In this document: positions 32,654 through 42,028 of the stretch, one piece after another
How the letters are laid out: the number at the start of each line of letters is the position of its first letter
How positions within the stretch are numbered: the first letter of the stretch is position 1
Assembly (NCBI RefSeq): GCF_002807055.1
Contig: NZ_NIXN01000003.1
Location: 124,001 to 188,000 of the forward strand
Source: Confluentibacter citreus
Lineage (GTDB): Bacteria > Bacteroidota > Bacteroidia > Flavobacteriales > Flavobacteriaceae
Length of the DNA stretch: 64,000 nucleotides
Direction: 5' to 3'
Notes under the pieces: generated by a model
What the model saw: the letters and a program-made list of their open reading frames with translations, nothing else
What the model was told of the DNA's origin: nothing
Databases searched by the model: none
Made by a program: the position numbers and the translations under genes

Positions 32654-35320
32654 TTATTTTAGAAACTCAACCGCTTTGTCTAAAACCTCTTTTAATCCTC
32701 CAACATTTTTCCCTTTTCCTGATGCAAAGAAGGGTTGTCCGCCACCATTTCCGTCGATATATTTCCCTAATTCTCTAATGACATTTCCAGCATTTAATCC
32801 TTTTTCAGCAACTAATTCTTTTGAAATATAACAATGGATATTGGGAGCATCATCTTCCACTGACGCTAAAAACACAAAAGAATTTGGCTTCGAACTTCCA
32901 ATAGCTTGAGCCAAATCTTTGGTTGAACTCATTGATAAATCGACTTGCTTTGTTAAAAAGTTAACACCGTTTATCTCTTGAAATTCGGAAACTAAGTTAT
33001 TTTTTAAACCGTCGACTTTTTCTTTTAATAATTGCTCAATCTGTTTTTTCAACTTCGCATTATCGTCTTGTAACGTAATAACCGATTTTATAATATCTTG
33101 CGGGTTTTTTAATGTGTCCTTAATTTCAGCCAAGGTATTCTCTTGATTATGGTAGAAATCTTTCACTGCATCACCAGTAATCGCTTCTATTCTGCGAATT
33201 CCAGCAGCAACGGCACCTTCAGAAATGATTTTGAAATGCCAAATATCAGCGGTGTTTTTTACATGAATACCGCCACAAAGTTCCTTGCTTTGTCCAAATT
33301 CAATCATACGAACCGTATCGCCATATTTTTCGCCAAACAACGCCATGGCGCCTTTATCCAAGGCTTCTTTAATGGGAATATTTCTGTGTTCTACCAATCG
33401 CAATTGTGCTTCAATTTGTGCATTGACACTGGTTTCTACTTGACGTAATTCTTCATCAGACACTTTTGAAAAATGTGAAAAGTCGAAACGTAAGTAATTC
33501 GGATTTACCAACGATCCTTTTTGTTCCACATGGGTTCCTAAAATGGTTCTCAAAGCCAAATGCATCAAATGCGTAGCGGAGTGATTTTTAGAAGTTGATG
33601 TTCTTAAATCGGTGTTGACTTTGGCTGTAAAAGTTTGGTTTAAATCAGTTGGCAAACTTTTCGCAAAATGAATAATCAAATTATTCTCCTTTTTAGTGTC
33701 TATTATTTCAATCACTTCATTTTGAGAAGCCCCTCCTTCGGAGGGGTTGGGGAGGCTTATAAGGCTTCCTTTATCACCAACTTGTCCACCACCTTCAGGA
33801 TAAAACGGTGTGTTATCTAAAACGATTTGATATAAAATGCCGTCTTTTTTAGAATCCACTTTACGGATTCTAGTGATTTTTACGTCGTTTTCCGTTTGGT
33901 CATAACCCACGAATGTTTCTACATTTCCTGGGATTAAAACCGACCAATCCTCTGTTGAAACTTCAGATGCGGCACGAGAACGTGCTTTTTGTTTCTGCAA
34001 TTCAACTTCAAATTCTTCTTCGTTATAAGTATATCCTTTTTCATTTAAAATCAAGGCCGTCAGATCCTTAGGAAATCCGAAAGTATCGTACAGTTCAAAA
34101 ACTTTAGCTCCTAAAACTTCTTTTCCTGAAGTTTCCGATACAACCTTATCCAATAATTGTAACCCTTGTTCCAAAGTTCTTAAAAACGACGCTTCTTCTT
34201 CACGAATCACATTAGTAACTAATTGTTGCTGTGATTTGATTTCTGGGAAAAATTCGCCCATTTGGTTCGCTAATACTTCAACTAATTTATAGATAAATGG
34301 TTCTTTGATATTCAAAAACGTAAATCCGTAACGAATCGCACGACGTAAAATTCTACGAATCACATAACCTGCGCCTGTGTTAGACGGCAATTGTCCGTCA
34401 GCAATAGCAAAAGCCACTGCACGAACGTGATCGACAATGACACGAATAGCGATGTTGGTTTTGTTTTGTTCTTCGCTTATATTTTTAACTTCGTTTAATG
34501 TGTATTTAAGACCTGTAATTTGCTCTACTTTTTCAATAAGTGGTGTAAAAACATCCGTGTCATAATTGGATGTTTTTCCTTGTAATGCCATACACAAACG
34601 CTCAAATCCCATGCCTGTATCCACATGTTGTGCTGGTAATTTTTCTAAAGAACCATCGGCTTTACGATTAAATTCCATGAATACGTTATTCCAGATTTCG
34701 ACCACTTGCGGATGATCGTTATTCACCAAACTTTTTCCTGAGACTAATGCTTTTTCTGCATCTGTACGTAAATCGACATGAATTTCTGAACAGGGACCAC
34801 AAGGCCCTTGGTCGCCCATTTCCCAAAAATTGTCTTTTTTATTTCCTAAGATAATGCGGTCTTCGCTGATTAATCCCTTCCAAATGTCCCAAGCTTCTTG
34901 ATCAAATGGCACATTTTCTTCTTTATTCCCTTCAAAAACAGATACATATAGATTCTCTTTCGGAATCTTATAGACTTCTGTCAATAACTCCCATGCCCAA
35001 TTAATGGCTTCTTTTTTGAAATAATCTCCAAAAGACCAATTACCAAGCATTTCGAACATCGTGTGATGATAAGTATCGAAACCTACATCTTCCAAATCAT
35101 TATGCTTTCCTGAAACACGAAGACATTTTTGCGTGTCGGCTATTCGTTTGCTTTTCGGAGTTCCGTTTCCTAAAAAATATTCTTTGAATTGCGCCATTCC
35201 AGAGTTGTTAAACATTAAGGTTGGGTCATCTTTTAAAACCAATGGTGCAGATGGTACAATAAGGTGTTTTCTATCTTCAAAAAAACTTAAAAACTGAGCG
35301 CGAATATCTTGTGACTTCAT
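32654..35320 (-). CDS. alaS: Alanyl-tRNA synthetase
   Basis: Charges tRNA-Ala. The order is class II catalytic core, tRNA-binding domain, editing domain and C-Ala (DHHA1). [15 protein letters not shown] is the usual N-terminus, so I use the ATG at 35320. GGGQVGDKG lies at the start of the editing domain, [13 protein letters not shown] and [15 protein letters not shown] hold its zinc-binding HxxxH and CxxxH motifs, and [14 protein letters not shown] is in C-Ala. Within the editing region, [11 protein letters not shown] (about residues 522-533) is encoded by a palindromic repeat inserted in frame and is not typical of AlaRS. The reading frame is intact; the gene is essential, so the insert must be tolerated. 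Confidence 0.96.
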   Translation of the reverse strand: MKSQDIRAQFLSFFEDRKHLIVPSAPLVLKDDPTLMFNNSGMAQFKEYFLGNGTPKSKRIADTQKCLRVSGKHNDLEDVGFDTYHHTMFEMLGNWSFGDYFKKEAINWAWELLTEVYKIPKENLYVSVFEGNKEENVPFDQEAWDIWKGLISEDRIILGNKKDNFWEMGDQGPCGPCSEIHVDLRTDAEKALVSGKSLVNNDHPQVVEIWNNVFMEFNRKADGSLEKLPAQHVDTGMGFERLCMALQGKTSNYDTDVFTPLIEKVEQITGLKYTLNEVKNISEEQNKTNIAIRVIVDHVRAVAFAIADGQLPSNTGAGYVIRRILRRAIRYGFTFLNIKEPFIYKLVEVLANQMGEFFPEIKSQQQLVTNVIREEEASFLRTLEQGLQLLDKVVSETSGKEVLGAKVFELYDTFGFPKDLTALILNEKGYTYNEEEFEVELQKQKARSRAASEVSTEDWSVLIPGNVETFVGYDQTENDVKITRIRKVDSKKDGILYQIVLDNTPFYPEGGGQVGDKGSLISLPNPSEGGASQNEVIEIIDTKKENNLIIHFAKSLPTDLNQTFTAKVNTDLRTSTSKNHSATHLMHLALRTILGTHVEQKGSLVNPNYLRFDFSHFSKVSDEELRQVETSVNAQIEAQLRLVEHRNIPIKEALDKGAMALFGEKYGDTVRMIEFGQSKELCGGIHVKNTADIWHFKIISEGAVAAGIRRIEAITGDAVKDFYHNQENTLAEIKDTLKNPQDIIKSVITLQDDNAKLKKQIEQLLKEKVDGLKNNLVSEFQEINGVNFLTKQVDLSMSSTKDLAQAIGSSKPNSFVFLASVEDDAPNIHCYISKELVAEKGLNAGNVIRELGKYIDGNGGGQPFFASGKGKNVGGLKEVLDKAVEFLK
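33724..33758 (-). repeat. Palindromic repeat inserted in frame in alaS
   Basis: CCCCTCC (33730-33736) pairs with GGAGGGG (33740-33746) around TTC, followed by TTGGGGAGGCTT. The minus strand encodes [11 protein letters not shown]. The GC-rich stretch stands out sharply from the AT-rich gene, and the same word is familiar to me from intergenic repeats of flavobacteria. Confidence 0.7.
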
Positions 35321-35374
35321 GTACATTTATTGAAACATTGTTTCTCTTGGAAACAACTTTTTTTGTTTTCCCTA

Positions 35375-35382
35375 CAAATCTA
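35375..35382 (-). promoter_or_regulatory. TAnnTTTG promoter box for alaS
   Basis: TAGATTTG on the minus strand matches the -7 consensus and lies 54 nt upstream of the ATG at 35320. I see no clear -33 element. Confidence 0.4.
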
Positions 35383-35536
35383 TCTTAAATTTTTAACGGA
35401 TAGAACTTCTTTACGTTTTTATCAGTTAGTTTTACTAAATTTACTTTGAAAAATATTTTGTAGGTTTGTTCGTTTACATACCAAAAACCAAATGTTTGGT
35501 AATTTAATTTGGTGCAAAAATAGTATAAATTAAATA

Positions 35537-36508
35537 ATGAGTAAAGTAAAATATTATTACGATTCTGAGTCGTTGTCTTATAAAAAAATAGAACGTAAAA
35601 AAGGGACGACCTTCACTTATGCGTTTGTATTTACTCTAGCCGCTGCTTTATTTGGATTTATTTTTGTTTTTTTAGCAAGTCAGTTTGTGGAATCCCCCAA
35701 AGAACGCGCCTTAAAACGCGAATTGCAAAATGCCCAACTTCAATTTGAGTTGCTTAACAAAAAAATGGAGAAAACAGAGCTTGTTTTGGCTAATATAGCT
35801 AACAGAGACAATAATATTTATCGTGTTTATTTTGAAGCTAATCCAATTCCAGAAGAACAGCGTACAGCTGGTTTTGGAGGGGTAAATAGATATCAAAGTT
35901 TAGAAGGCTTTGACAATTCTAAATTAATCATTGAGAGCAATAAGCGATTGGATATCATTCAAAAGCAATTGGTGGTACAATCTAAATCCCTTGATGAAAT
36001 TGCCAAGCTAGCAGAAGATAAAGAAAAACTTTTGGCAGCTATTCCTGCCATACAGCCTGTAAGTAATCAAGATTTAACCAGGATGGCTTCGGGTTATGGT
36101 TTTCGTTCCGATCCATTTACAAAGGTTCGAAAAATGCACTGGGGTATGGATTTTACGGCACCAAAAGGCTCCCCTATTTATGCCTCTGGCGATGGTATTG
36201 TAGAACGTGCCGACAATACGGCTTCTGGGTATGGAAACCATATTAGGATTGATCATGGCTATGGATATGTGAGCTTATATGCCCACTTATTTAAATACAA
36301 TGTTAGAAAAAACCAAAAAGTAAAGCGCGGCGATATTATTGGTTTTGTAGGCAGTACAGGACGTTCTGAAGCTCCGCATCTTCATTATGAAATATTTAAA
36401 GATGGTGAACGCATAGACCCTATTAATTTTTATTATGGAAGTTTAACGGCTGAAGAATTCAATGAAATGCTTGAGCATGCTTCATTAGAAAACCAATCTC
36501 TCGATTAA
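35537..36508 (+). CDS. M23-family peptidoglycan peptidase
   Basis: A 323-aa LytM-type zinc endopeptidase that would cleave cell-wall peptide cross-links. One TM helix (about 28-50, TYAFVFTLAAALFGFIFVFL) anchors it. A coiled coil (about 60-100) precedes the C-terminal M23 domain (about 185-310) with HWGMDFTAPKGSPIYASGDG, which holds the HxxxD zinc ligands, and APHLHYEIF with the HxH. It is divergent from alaS, and the MerR gene overlaps its stop (TAATG). The coiled coil suggests a shape- or division-related envelope partner. Confidence 0.94.
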   Translation: MSKVKYYYDSESLSYKKIERKKGTTFTYAFVFTLAAALFGFIFVFLASQFVESPKERALKRELQNAQLQFELLNKKMEKTELVLANIANRDNNIYRVYFEANPIPEEQRTAGFGGVNRYQSLEGFDNSKLIIESNKRLDIIQKQLVVQSKSLDEIAKLAEDKEKLLAAIPAIQPVSNQDLTRMASGYGFRSDPFTKVRKMHWGMDFTAPKGSPIYASGDGIVERADNTASGYGNHIRIDHGYGYVSLYAHLFKYNVRKNQKVKRGDIIGFVGSTGRSEAPHLHYEIFKDGERIDPINFYYGSLTAEEFNEMLEHASLENQSLD

Positions 36509-36837
36509 TGTATATAGAATTACCCGAAAAACGATATTATGCTATTGGCGAAGTTGCTAAGGCTTTCGCTGTGAACACCTCATTAATCCGCTTTTGGGAA
36601 AAAGAATTTGATGCCCTCAAACCTAAAAAAAATGCCAAAGGCAACAGAAAATTTACGCCAGAAGACATTAAAAATCTAAAACTTATTTACCATTTGGTTA
36701 AGGAGCGTGGTTTTACACTAGAAGGCGCAAAAACACATTTAAAAGAAGACAAGCAAGAAACGCTCAACAACTTTGAAATCATAAGTAAATTAGAAGATAT
36801 AAGAAATCAGCTCATAAAAATTAAAGAACATTTGTAA
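36508..36837 (+). CDS. MerR-family transcriptional regulator
   Basis: A 109-aa one-domain MerR regulator. The winged helix-turn-helix is at about 7-75: KRYYAIGEVAKAFAVNTSLI, then RFWEKEFDALKPKKNAKGNR. A short helical tail follows with no ligand-binding domain or metal-binding cysteines. The ATG overlaps the M23 stop, so it is translated together with that gene. In flavobacteria this order M23-MerR-LemA recurs, which hints at a functional link with envelope metabolism. Confidence 0.93.
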   Translation: MYIELPEKRYYAIGEVAKAFAVNTSLIRFWEKEFDALKPKKNAKGNRKFTPEDIKNLKLIYHLVKERGFTLEGAKTHLKEDKQETLNNFEIISKLEDIRNQLIKIKEHL

Positions 36838-36900
36838 CATTTCTTGGTAATTAATTACTAATCTTACATAACCGATTAAAAATCATAAAATTTATATAAA

Positions 36901-37497
36901 ATGAAAAAATGGCTACCATGGATTATTGTTGCAGTAGTAGTAATAGGAATTTACTCTTGGGCAAAAGGATTTAATAACACTGCTGTAGGCTTAAAAGAAA
37001 CAGCCACAAAAACTTGGGGTGATGTAGAGAGCAGTTACCAACGCAGAAATGACCTTATAGGCAATTTAGTAAAAACTGTGCAAGGTGCAGCAGATTTTGA
37101 AAAAAGCACTTTAACAGCAGTGATTGAAGCGAGAGCCAAAGCCACGGCTACAACCATAGACCCTACGAATATCACCCCCGATCAATTAGCTGAATTTAAT
37201 CAAGCTCAAAGTGGATTGAGTAGTGCGTTATCTAGATTATTAGTAACAGTTGAGAGATATCCAGATATTAAAGCAAATCAAAACTTTTTAGAATTACAGA
37301 GCCAATTGGAAGGTACTGAAAACAGAATTAACGTCGCAAGAGACCGTTTTAATGGCGCTGTTGAACCCTACAATAAGCATATTAAAACGTTTCCAAATTC
37401 TATGTTAGCTGGATTATTTAACTTCAGTGAATTAAATTATTTCAGAGCAGAAGCTGGTAGTGAAAAAGCTCCTGATGTAAATTTTGACTTCAAATAA
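36901..37497 (+). CDS. LemA-family protein
   Basis: A 198-aa protein with an N-terminal TM helix (about 5-22, LPWIIVAVVVIGIYSWA) and the LemA helical bundle: SSYQRRNDLIGNLVKTVQGA, then LLVTVERYPDIKANQNFLEL, then QLEGTENRINVARDRFNGAV. The molecular role is unknown; it is linked by context to TPM proteins in many bacteria, and two TPM genes follow within 550 bp. A paralogous membrane role is suggested. Confidence 0.95.
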   Translation: MKKWLPWIIVAVVVIGIYSWAKGFNNTAVGLKETATKTWGDVESSYQRRNDLIGNLVKTVQGAADFEKSTLTAVIEARAKATATTIDPTNITPDQLAEFNQAQSGLSSALSRLLVTVERYPDIKANQNFLELQSQLEGTENRINVARDRFNGAVEPYNKHIKTFPNSMLAGLFNFSELNYFRAEAGSEKAPDVNFDFK

Positions 37498-37519
37498 AAT
37501 CATATTCAATTAGCAAATT

Positions 37520-37960
37520 ATGTCTAACAAGGTTGAAGCATTTCTATCTACTAATGAAGAGCAAGAGATTGTAGAAGCCATTAGATTAGCCGAACTTAAA
37601 ACGTCTGGAGAAATTCGTGTTCATATAGAAAAAACATCTAAAGGCGATGCCTATAATCGTGCTTTGGACGTTTTTCATGCTTTAAAAATGGACAATACCA
37701 AATTGCAAAATGGGGTTTTAATATATGTAGCCGTTGAAGAAAAAACCTTTGTTATTTATGGTGACAAAGGCATTAATGACATTGTTGGCATCGATTTTTG
37801 GAATAGCACTAAGGATATCATACAAGCTCATTTTAAATCCGGTAATTTTAAACAAGGCTTAATTGAAGGCATTTTAAAATGTGGCGAACAGCTACAACAA
37901 CATTTCCCTTATACGGATTTAGATACCAACGAGTTACCAAACACCATTTCCAAAGGCTAA
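37520..37960 (+). CDS. TPM-domain protein (short)
   Basis: A 146-aa cytoplasmic or peripheral TPM (YgcG-type) domain protein. Blocks are AIRLAELKTSGEIRVHIEKT, then NGVLIYVAVEEKTFVIYGDK then GINDIVGIDFW. There is no signal peptide and no Gly-rich tail. It starts 22 bp after lemA. TPM domains have been reported as phosphatases or photosystem-repair factors elsewhere; here the activity is not known. Confidence 0.9.
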   Translation: MSNKVEAFLSTNEEQEIVEAIRLAELKTSGEIRVHIEKTSKGDAYNRALDVFHALKMDNTKLQNGVLIYVAVEEKTFVIYGDKGINDIVGIDFWNSTKDIIQAHFKSGNFKQGLIEGILKCGEQLQQHFPYTDLDTNELPNTISKG

Positions 37961-38019
37961 TTTCTGTTTTTACTGATAGCCCAAAAAGAAAATCATTTTA
38001 AATTAAAAATCATCTCTAA

Positions 38020-38823
38020 TTGAAAACACGCAATAAGCATATTAACATTTTACTGTCTTTAATAGCATTATTATGTATTCAAATAGTACATGCACAATTT
38101 GAAATTCCTAAAAAACCAGATTTTCAAACCAGTGTTTATGATTATAGCAACCTACTTTCTGCAGAGCAAAAAAGTAGCCTAGAAGATAAATTAATTAAAT
38201 ATTCTGATACCACATCTACCCAAATTGTTATTGCTGTCATTAACTCTACGGAAGGCGAAGATATTAATTTTTTAGGGGCACAGTGGGGACACGAATGGGG
38301 CATTGGACAAGCCAAAGAAGATAATGGTATTCTAATTTTATTGGCAAAAGATGATAGAAAAATAGCCATTAATACGGGTTATGGTGTGGAACATTTATTA
38401 ACAGACGCCATGTCTAAGCGTATTATTGAAGGTGACATCATTCCATATTTTAAGCAAGGAGATTATTATGGTGGATTAAACAGAGGTGCCGATGCCATTT
38501 TTGAAGTGTTAACTGGCGAATATAAAGGCACTAGAAAATCCAATAATGATAATGGATTTCCTGTGGGATTGATCTTTGTGATTATTTTCATCATCATTTT
38601 AATTTCCGTTTCAAACAATAAACGTAGCGGTGGCGGGGGGAACAGAGGCAATAAATCTGGTGGTTTCGATATTTGGGATGCCATCATTTTAAGCAATATG
38701 GGTAGAGGCAGTTTTGGTGGTGGCTCTGGAGGTTTTGGAGGCGGAAGCTCTGGAGGCGGTGGTTTTGGTGGTGGCTTCGGCGGTGGTGGCTTTGGCGGCG
38801 GCGGCGCTTCTGGTGGTTGGTAA
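38020..38823 (+). CDS. TPM-domain membrane protein with Gly-rich tail
   Basis: A 267-aa YgcG-like protein. The signal peptide (about 1-25, ending VHAQ) is followed by a TPM domain (about 35-160: DYSNLLSAEQKSSLEDKLIK, NGILILLAKDDRKIAINTGY), a TM helix (about 180-198) and a Gly/Ser/Phe-rich C-terminus (about 200-267) such as GGGSGGFGGGSSGGGGFGGG. This is the classical YgcG architecture. The start is TTG (38020) since no ATG precedes the signal peptide. It is the last gene of the M23-MerR-LemA-TPM cluster. Confidence 0.92.
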   Translation: MKTRNKHINILLSLIALLCIQIVHAQFEIPKKPDFQTSVYDYSNLLSAEQKSSLEDKLIKYSDTTSTQIVIAVINSTEGEDINFLGAQWGHEWGIGQAKEDNGILILLAKDDRKIAINTGYGVEHLLTDAMSKRIIEGDIIPYFKQGDYYGGLNRGADAIFEVLTGEYKGTRKSNNDNGFPVGLIFVIIFIIILISVSNNKRSGGGGNRGNKSGGFDIWDAIILSNMGRGSFGGGSGGFGGGSSGGGGFGGGFGGGGFGGGGASGGW

Positions 38824-38843
38824 TTAGTTGATTTAAAATTAAG

Positions 38844-38988
38844 TATTTTTTAAAAAATAGTGTTAATTCAAGTAATTTTCACATAGTAAGTATTCCTTTA
38901 AAAAATTAGTATCGAAAACCAAATTTTTGAATTGGTTCTCGATACTCCAAAAAAGCTAACAGATTCTATTGAAAATTACTTGAATTAA
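38844..38988. repeat. Nested inverted repeat between convergent genes
   Basis: An outer perfect 19-bp pair (38863-38881 and 38970-38988, TTAATTCAAGTAATTTTCA and its complement) encloses an inner 15-bp pair (38908-38922 and 38932-38946, AGTATCGAAAACCAA with one G-U mismatch). A 16-bp palindrome, TATTTTTTAAAAAATA, sits at 38844-38859. The whole could fold into a long two-stage cruciform. It looks like a small MITE-type element or an elaborate bidirectional terminator; no ORF is inside. Confidence 0.75.
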
Positions 38989-39012
38989 TTCTCTGCATAT
39001 AATAGCCGCTTA

Positions 39013-41796
39013 TTAATACCCCATCATCATTCCTCCACTATTTGTCTCGCCGGCTTTTCCAAGCGTGTTAAATTTCCAACTGAAACCTACCATAAAGTAT
39101 TGCCTTAAAACTGTATTCTGTGAATCTTGAATGTAATTTTCGTTAACTGTTCTTCGAGCATTTGTGTTCTGATTCAATAAATCGTATGCCTTCAAGGTTA
39201 ATGTGGCATTATTTTTCATGATGGAGTAAGCCAATGTAGAATTCCAAAACCAAAGACTTTTTTGAAACCCATCCGCTATATTGGGATTATAGGTATACCG
39301 AAAATCATTACGCCATTCCAACTTTTTCGAAAAATAGCCTACCGTACTTAAATTAAATCCGTGGTAAACCAAATCTTGGTCATTTAAATTCTCTAGGCTA
39401 TAGGTATTTTGAGTATATGATATAAAATAATTTGGTCTAAATTCCATGACATCTTTCCATACAAATCTAGCACCTATATTAGGTTGTATTGATTTAACCA
39501 GGTTCGTGTACTGAACATCGTTATTAAAATTCACAGATCGCGTTAGTCTTGGATATATTCCTAAGAAAAAATCAACCGTTTTTAAACTATCTATTTTAAC
39601 TTTTCTATTATAGTTTATAGAACCCGATAAACTGTAAGCGCCATTAACATTTACATATGTAGTTTCCCTTTTAAGTTCTTCGTTAATGGTTTGTTTTGCA
39701 ACAACATTATTGTTTTGAATATCAGAACTTATATAAAAAGTAAAACCATTGTTTTTTTGGAGATTAAACGTGTTATAGTATGCATAAAAACTATGGACAT
39801 TTGTTGGAGTTAAGAAAGGGTTTCCTGTAATGACATTTAATGGGTTGGTAACATCGCTAAACGCTTGTAATTGCGATATGTTAGGCGCATTATTTTTTAA
39901 CCTATAATATACATAAAGTGATTTTTGCGGACTGAATCTATAGTTCAAATTATAAATAAACTCAACAGCATCAAATTTACGTGTTAAATCAAAATCGGGT
40001 CTTATGGCATCCGTGTTCTCAAGATTCCTATACACCAATTTAAACTCTGCACTGGCACTTAATTTGTCATCTCTATAACCAAGTGATACGGAAGGGCTGT
40101 TTAATATGTTTATATTCTTAAAATCAGTACTCAGCGAATCAATTCTAACTGAACTAAAATCTTGTGTAGCCTCATTAAAATCAAAACTATTCAAGTTTTT
40201 TTCAGTGACTAAATTTCTGTATTCATATTTAAAATCCATATACAGTTCTTTTCCCTTCACTGGTAATCTGTATGTTAAACTCGAATAGAAGCTGTGGTTT
40301 CTATCGTCTGTACTTCTATATTGGTTTCGTATGGTATTTTCTGGATTGTTGCCATAGGTGTTTATTTCATTCATGAGATAATCATCTATCTGATTGGTAT
40401 TATTATCATTGTAAATATTCATTCTTAAAAAAGACCCTTTGCTTCCAAACCGCTTTGTAAAATCCATATTATTGCTGAAATTCTTTGCCGTATTAGCCGT
40501 AAAGGATTCTGTGCTAGATTCATTAATTAAAGCTTGAGATTCATCAAAAGATTGTTCTTCGCCATTGTATATGTTTTCATTTTTAGAAAATCCGAATTTG
40601 GGCTGAACCGTTATTAAAAGTGTGGAATCTGGTTTTATTTTTAACTCCATGCCCATATTATGGGTATCGTTATTGGTTATGGTATTGAATGTAGAATTAT
40701 TAAAAAAACGTCTGTCTGGTAAAATATTTTCCCTATTAGTTATCGATTCATTTTCCGAATCACTTTTGGAATTAAAGTAATTTGCGGAAACATCCAGCTT
40801 TTTTCCGAGTTCATCTGCATAATTTGCTCCTATACTTCTAGAAGTTACAATACCCTCGCCTGCACCAAAAGAACGCCCGTCAATAACAAATCCGCCATTG
40901 CTGAAAACACTAATGGAATTACCACCCCCTAGCATTTTTTGTATCTCACCAAAACTAAAACCAGGAGAATTAATATTATTTTCCCCTGCTAAAATACTTA
41001 AGCGCTGGTCATCATTAAAATAATTAAACATACCTGCATACTCATAACGGTCATCGGTTCCTGCACCAGCAGCAACCCTACCAAAAACACCTTGGTTTTT
41101 ATCCTTTTTAATAACTAGATTTATGGTTTGGTTTTCCCTATCGCCTTCTTCTCCTGAAAAAGCTTGGGCATCGGTTTTAGTATCGGTTACTTGAATTTTA
41201 TCGATAATATCCTTAGTTAAATTTCTTGTAGTTATTGTGGGATCATTCCCAAAAAAAGGTTTTCCGTTAACCAAAACCCTATTCACCGTTTTACCATTTA
41301 CCTTGATGGTTCCATCTTCAGCAACCTCAACCCCAGGGAGTTCTTTTAGTAAATCTTCAACATTAGCGTCCTTTTTGATTTTAAAAGAGTCTGTATTAAA
41401 CTCTAACGTATCCCTTTTAATAACTACAGGGGCTGTAGATCTAACAATAACCTCATCGAGGGCATTGGTATCTATCTTTAAATTAATGGTCCCTAAATTT
41501 ATTTCTGGGCTGTCTAGTGTTATTTTTTTAAAATACGTTTCGTAACCTACAAACGAAATAAAGAAATTGAATTCACTATCCCCTGTTTTGTTCTCCAAAG
41601 AAAACAACCCATTTCTATCTGTAATAGTATAGGTCATCATGGAACTGTCTTTAACGCGCTCCAAATAAACAGTAGCCGATTCTAAAGGGACATTGCCCTC
41701 TTCAGATAGTAATTTTCCAGAAATTTTAATTGATTGTGATTGTGAAAAAGCATGCGTAGTAAACATAATTACTACAATAATTAAGATTTGTTTCAT
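39013..41796 (-). CDS. Outer-membrane beta-barrel protein, TonB-receptor-like (copy 1)
   Basis: A 927-aa protein with signal peptide 1-18 (ending AFSQ). A carboxypeptidase-regulatory-like domain (about 22-108) with GKLLSEEGNVPLESATVYLE comes first. A plug-like domain (about 125-230) has LLKELPGVEVAEDGTIKVNG and ITTRNLTKDIIDKIQVTDTK. The rest is a long OMP_b-brl_3-type barrel. The family often lacks a canonical TonB box, and no ligand can be assigned. The neighbouring gene is a clear paralog with near-identical domain 1, so the pair arose by tandem duplication. A T-rich stem-loop separates the two. Confidence 0.88.
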   Translation of the reverse strand: MKQILIIVVIMFTTHAFSQSQSIKISGKLLSEEGNVPLESATVYLERVKDSSMMTYTITDRNGLFSLENKTGDSEFNFFISFVGYETYFKKITLDSPEINLGTINLKIDTNALDEVIVRSTAPVVIKRDTLEFNTDSFKIKKDANVEDLLKELPGVEVAEDGTIKVNGKTVNRVLVNGKPFFGNDPTITTRNLTKDIIDKIQVTDTKTDAQAFSGEEGDRENQTINLVIKKDKNQGVFGRVAAGAGTDDRYEYAGMFNYFNDDQRLSILAGENNINSPGFSFGEIQKMLGGGNSISVFSNGGFVIDGRSFGAGEGIVTSRSIGANYADELGKKLDVSANYFNSKSDSENESITNRENILPDRRFFNNSTFNTITNNDTHNMGMELKIKPDSTLLITVQPKFGFSKNENIYNGEEQSFDESQALINESSTESFTANTAKNFSNNMDFTKRFGSKGSFLRMNIYNDNNTNQIDDYLMNEINTYGNNPENTIRNQYRSTDDRNHSFYSSLTYRLPVKGKELYMDFKYEYRNLVTEKNLNSFDFNEATQDFSSVRIDSLSTDFKNINILNSPSVSLGYRDDKLSASAEFKLVYRNLENTDAIRPDFDLTRKFDAVEFIYNLNYRFSPQKSLYVYYRLKNNAPNISQLQAFSDVTNPLNVITGNPFLTPTNVHSFYAYYNTFNLQKNNGFTFYISSDIQNNNVVAKQTINEELKRETTYVNVNGAYSLSGSINYNRKVKIDSLKTVDFFLGIYPRLTRSVNFNNDVQYTNLVKSIQPNIGARFVWKDVMEFRPNYFISYTQNTYSLENLNDQDLVYHGFNLSTVGYFSKKLEWRNDFRYTYNPNIADGFQKSLWFWNSTLAYSIMKNNATLTLKAYDLLNQNTNARRTVNENYIQDSQNTVLRQYFMVGFSWKFNTLGKAGETNSGGMMMGY

Positions 41797-41978
41797 GTGA
41801 TTGGTTGATTGATTGATTGATGATAATTAATAAAACGAATATAACTACACAATCGTATGACAATTCTTAAAAAAAACATAAATTTTACGTACGCAACTAA
41901 ATTTAAATTAAAAATCATACTTTTCCCAATGCAAGCAAAAAGTAAAAAAAAGTGTGAAGCCACCATTTATTTCAAAAA

Positions 41979-42005
41979 AAAACAACACCTATTTGGTGTT
42001 GTTTT
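41979..42005 (-). terminator. Terminator between the two barrel genes
   Basis: AAAACAACACC (41979-41989) pairs with GGTGTTGTTTT (41995-42005) around TATTT. On the minus strand a run of T follows, so it stops the transcript of the upstream barrel gene. Confidence 0.87.
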
Positions 42006-42028
42006 AAATTGTTCTTGTCAGAATATTA

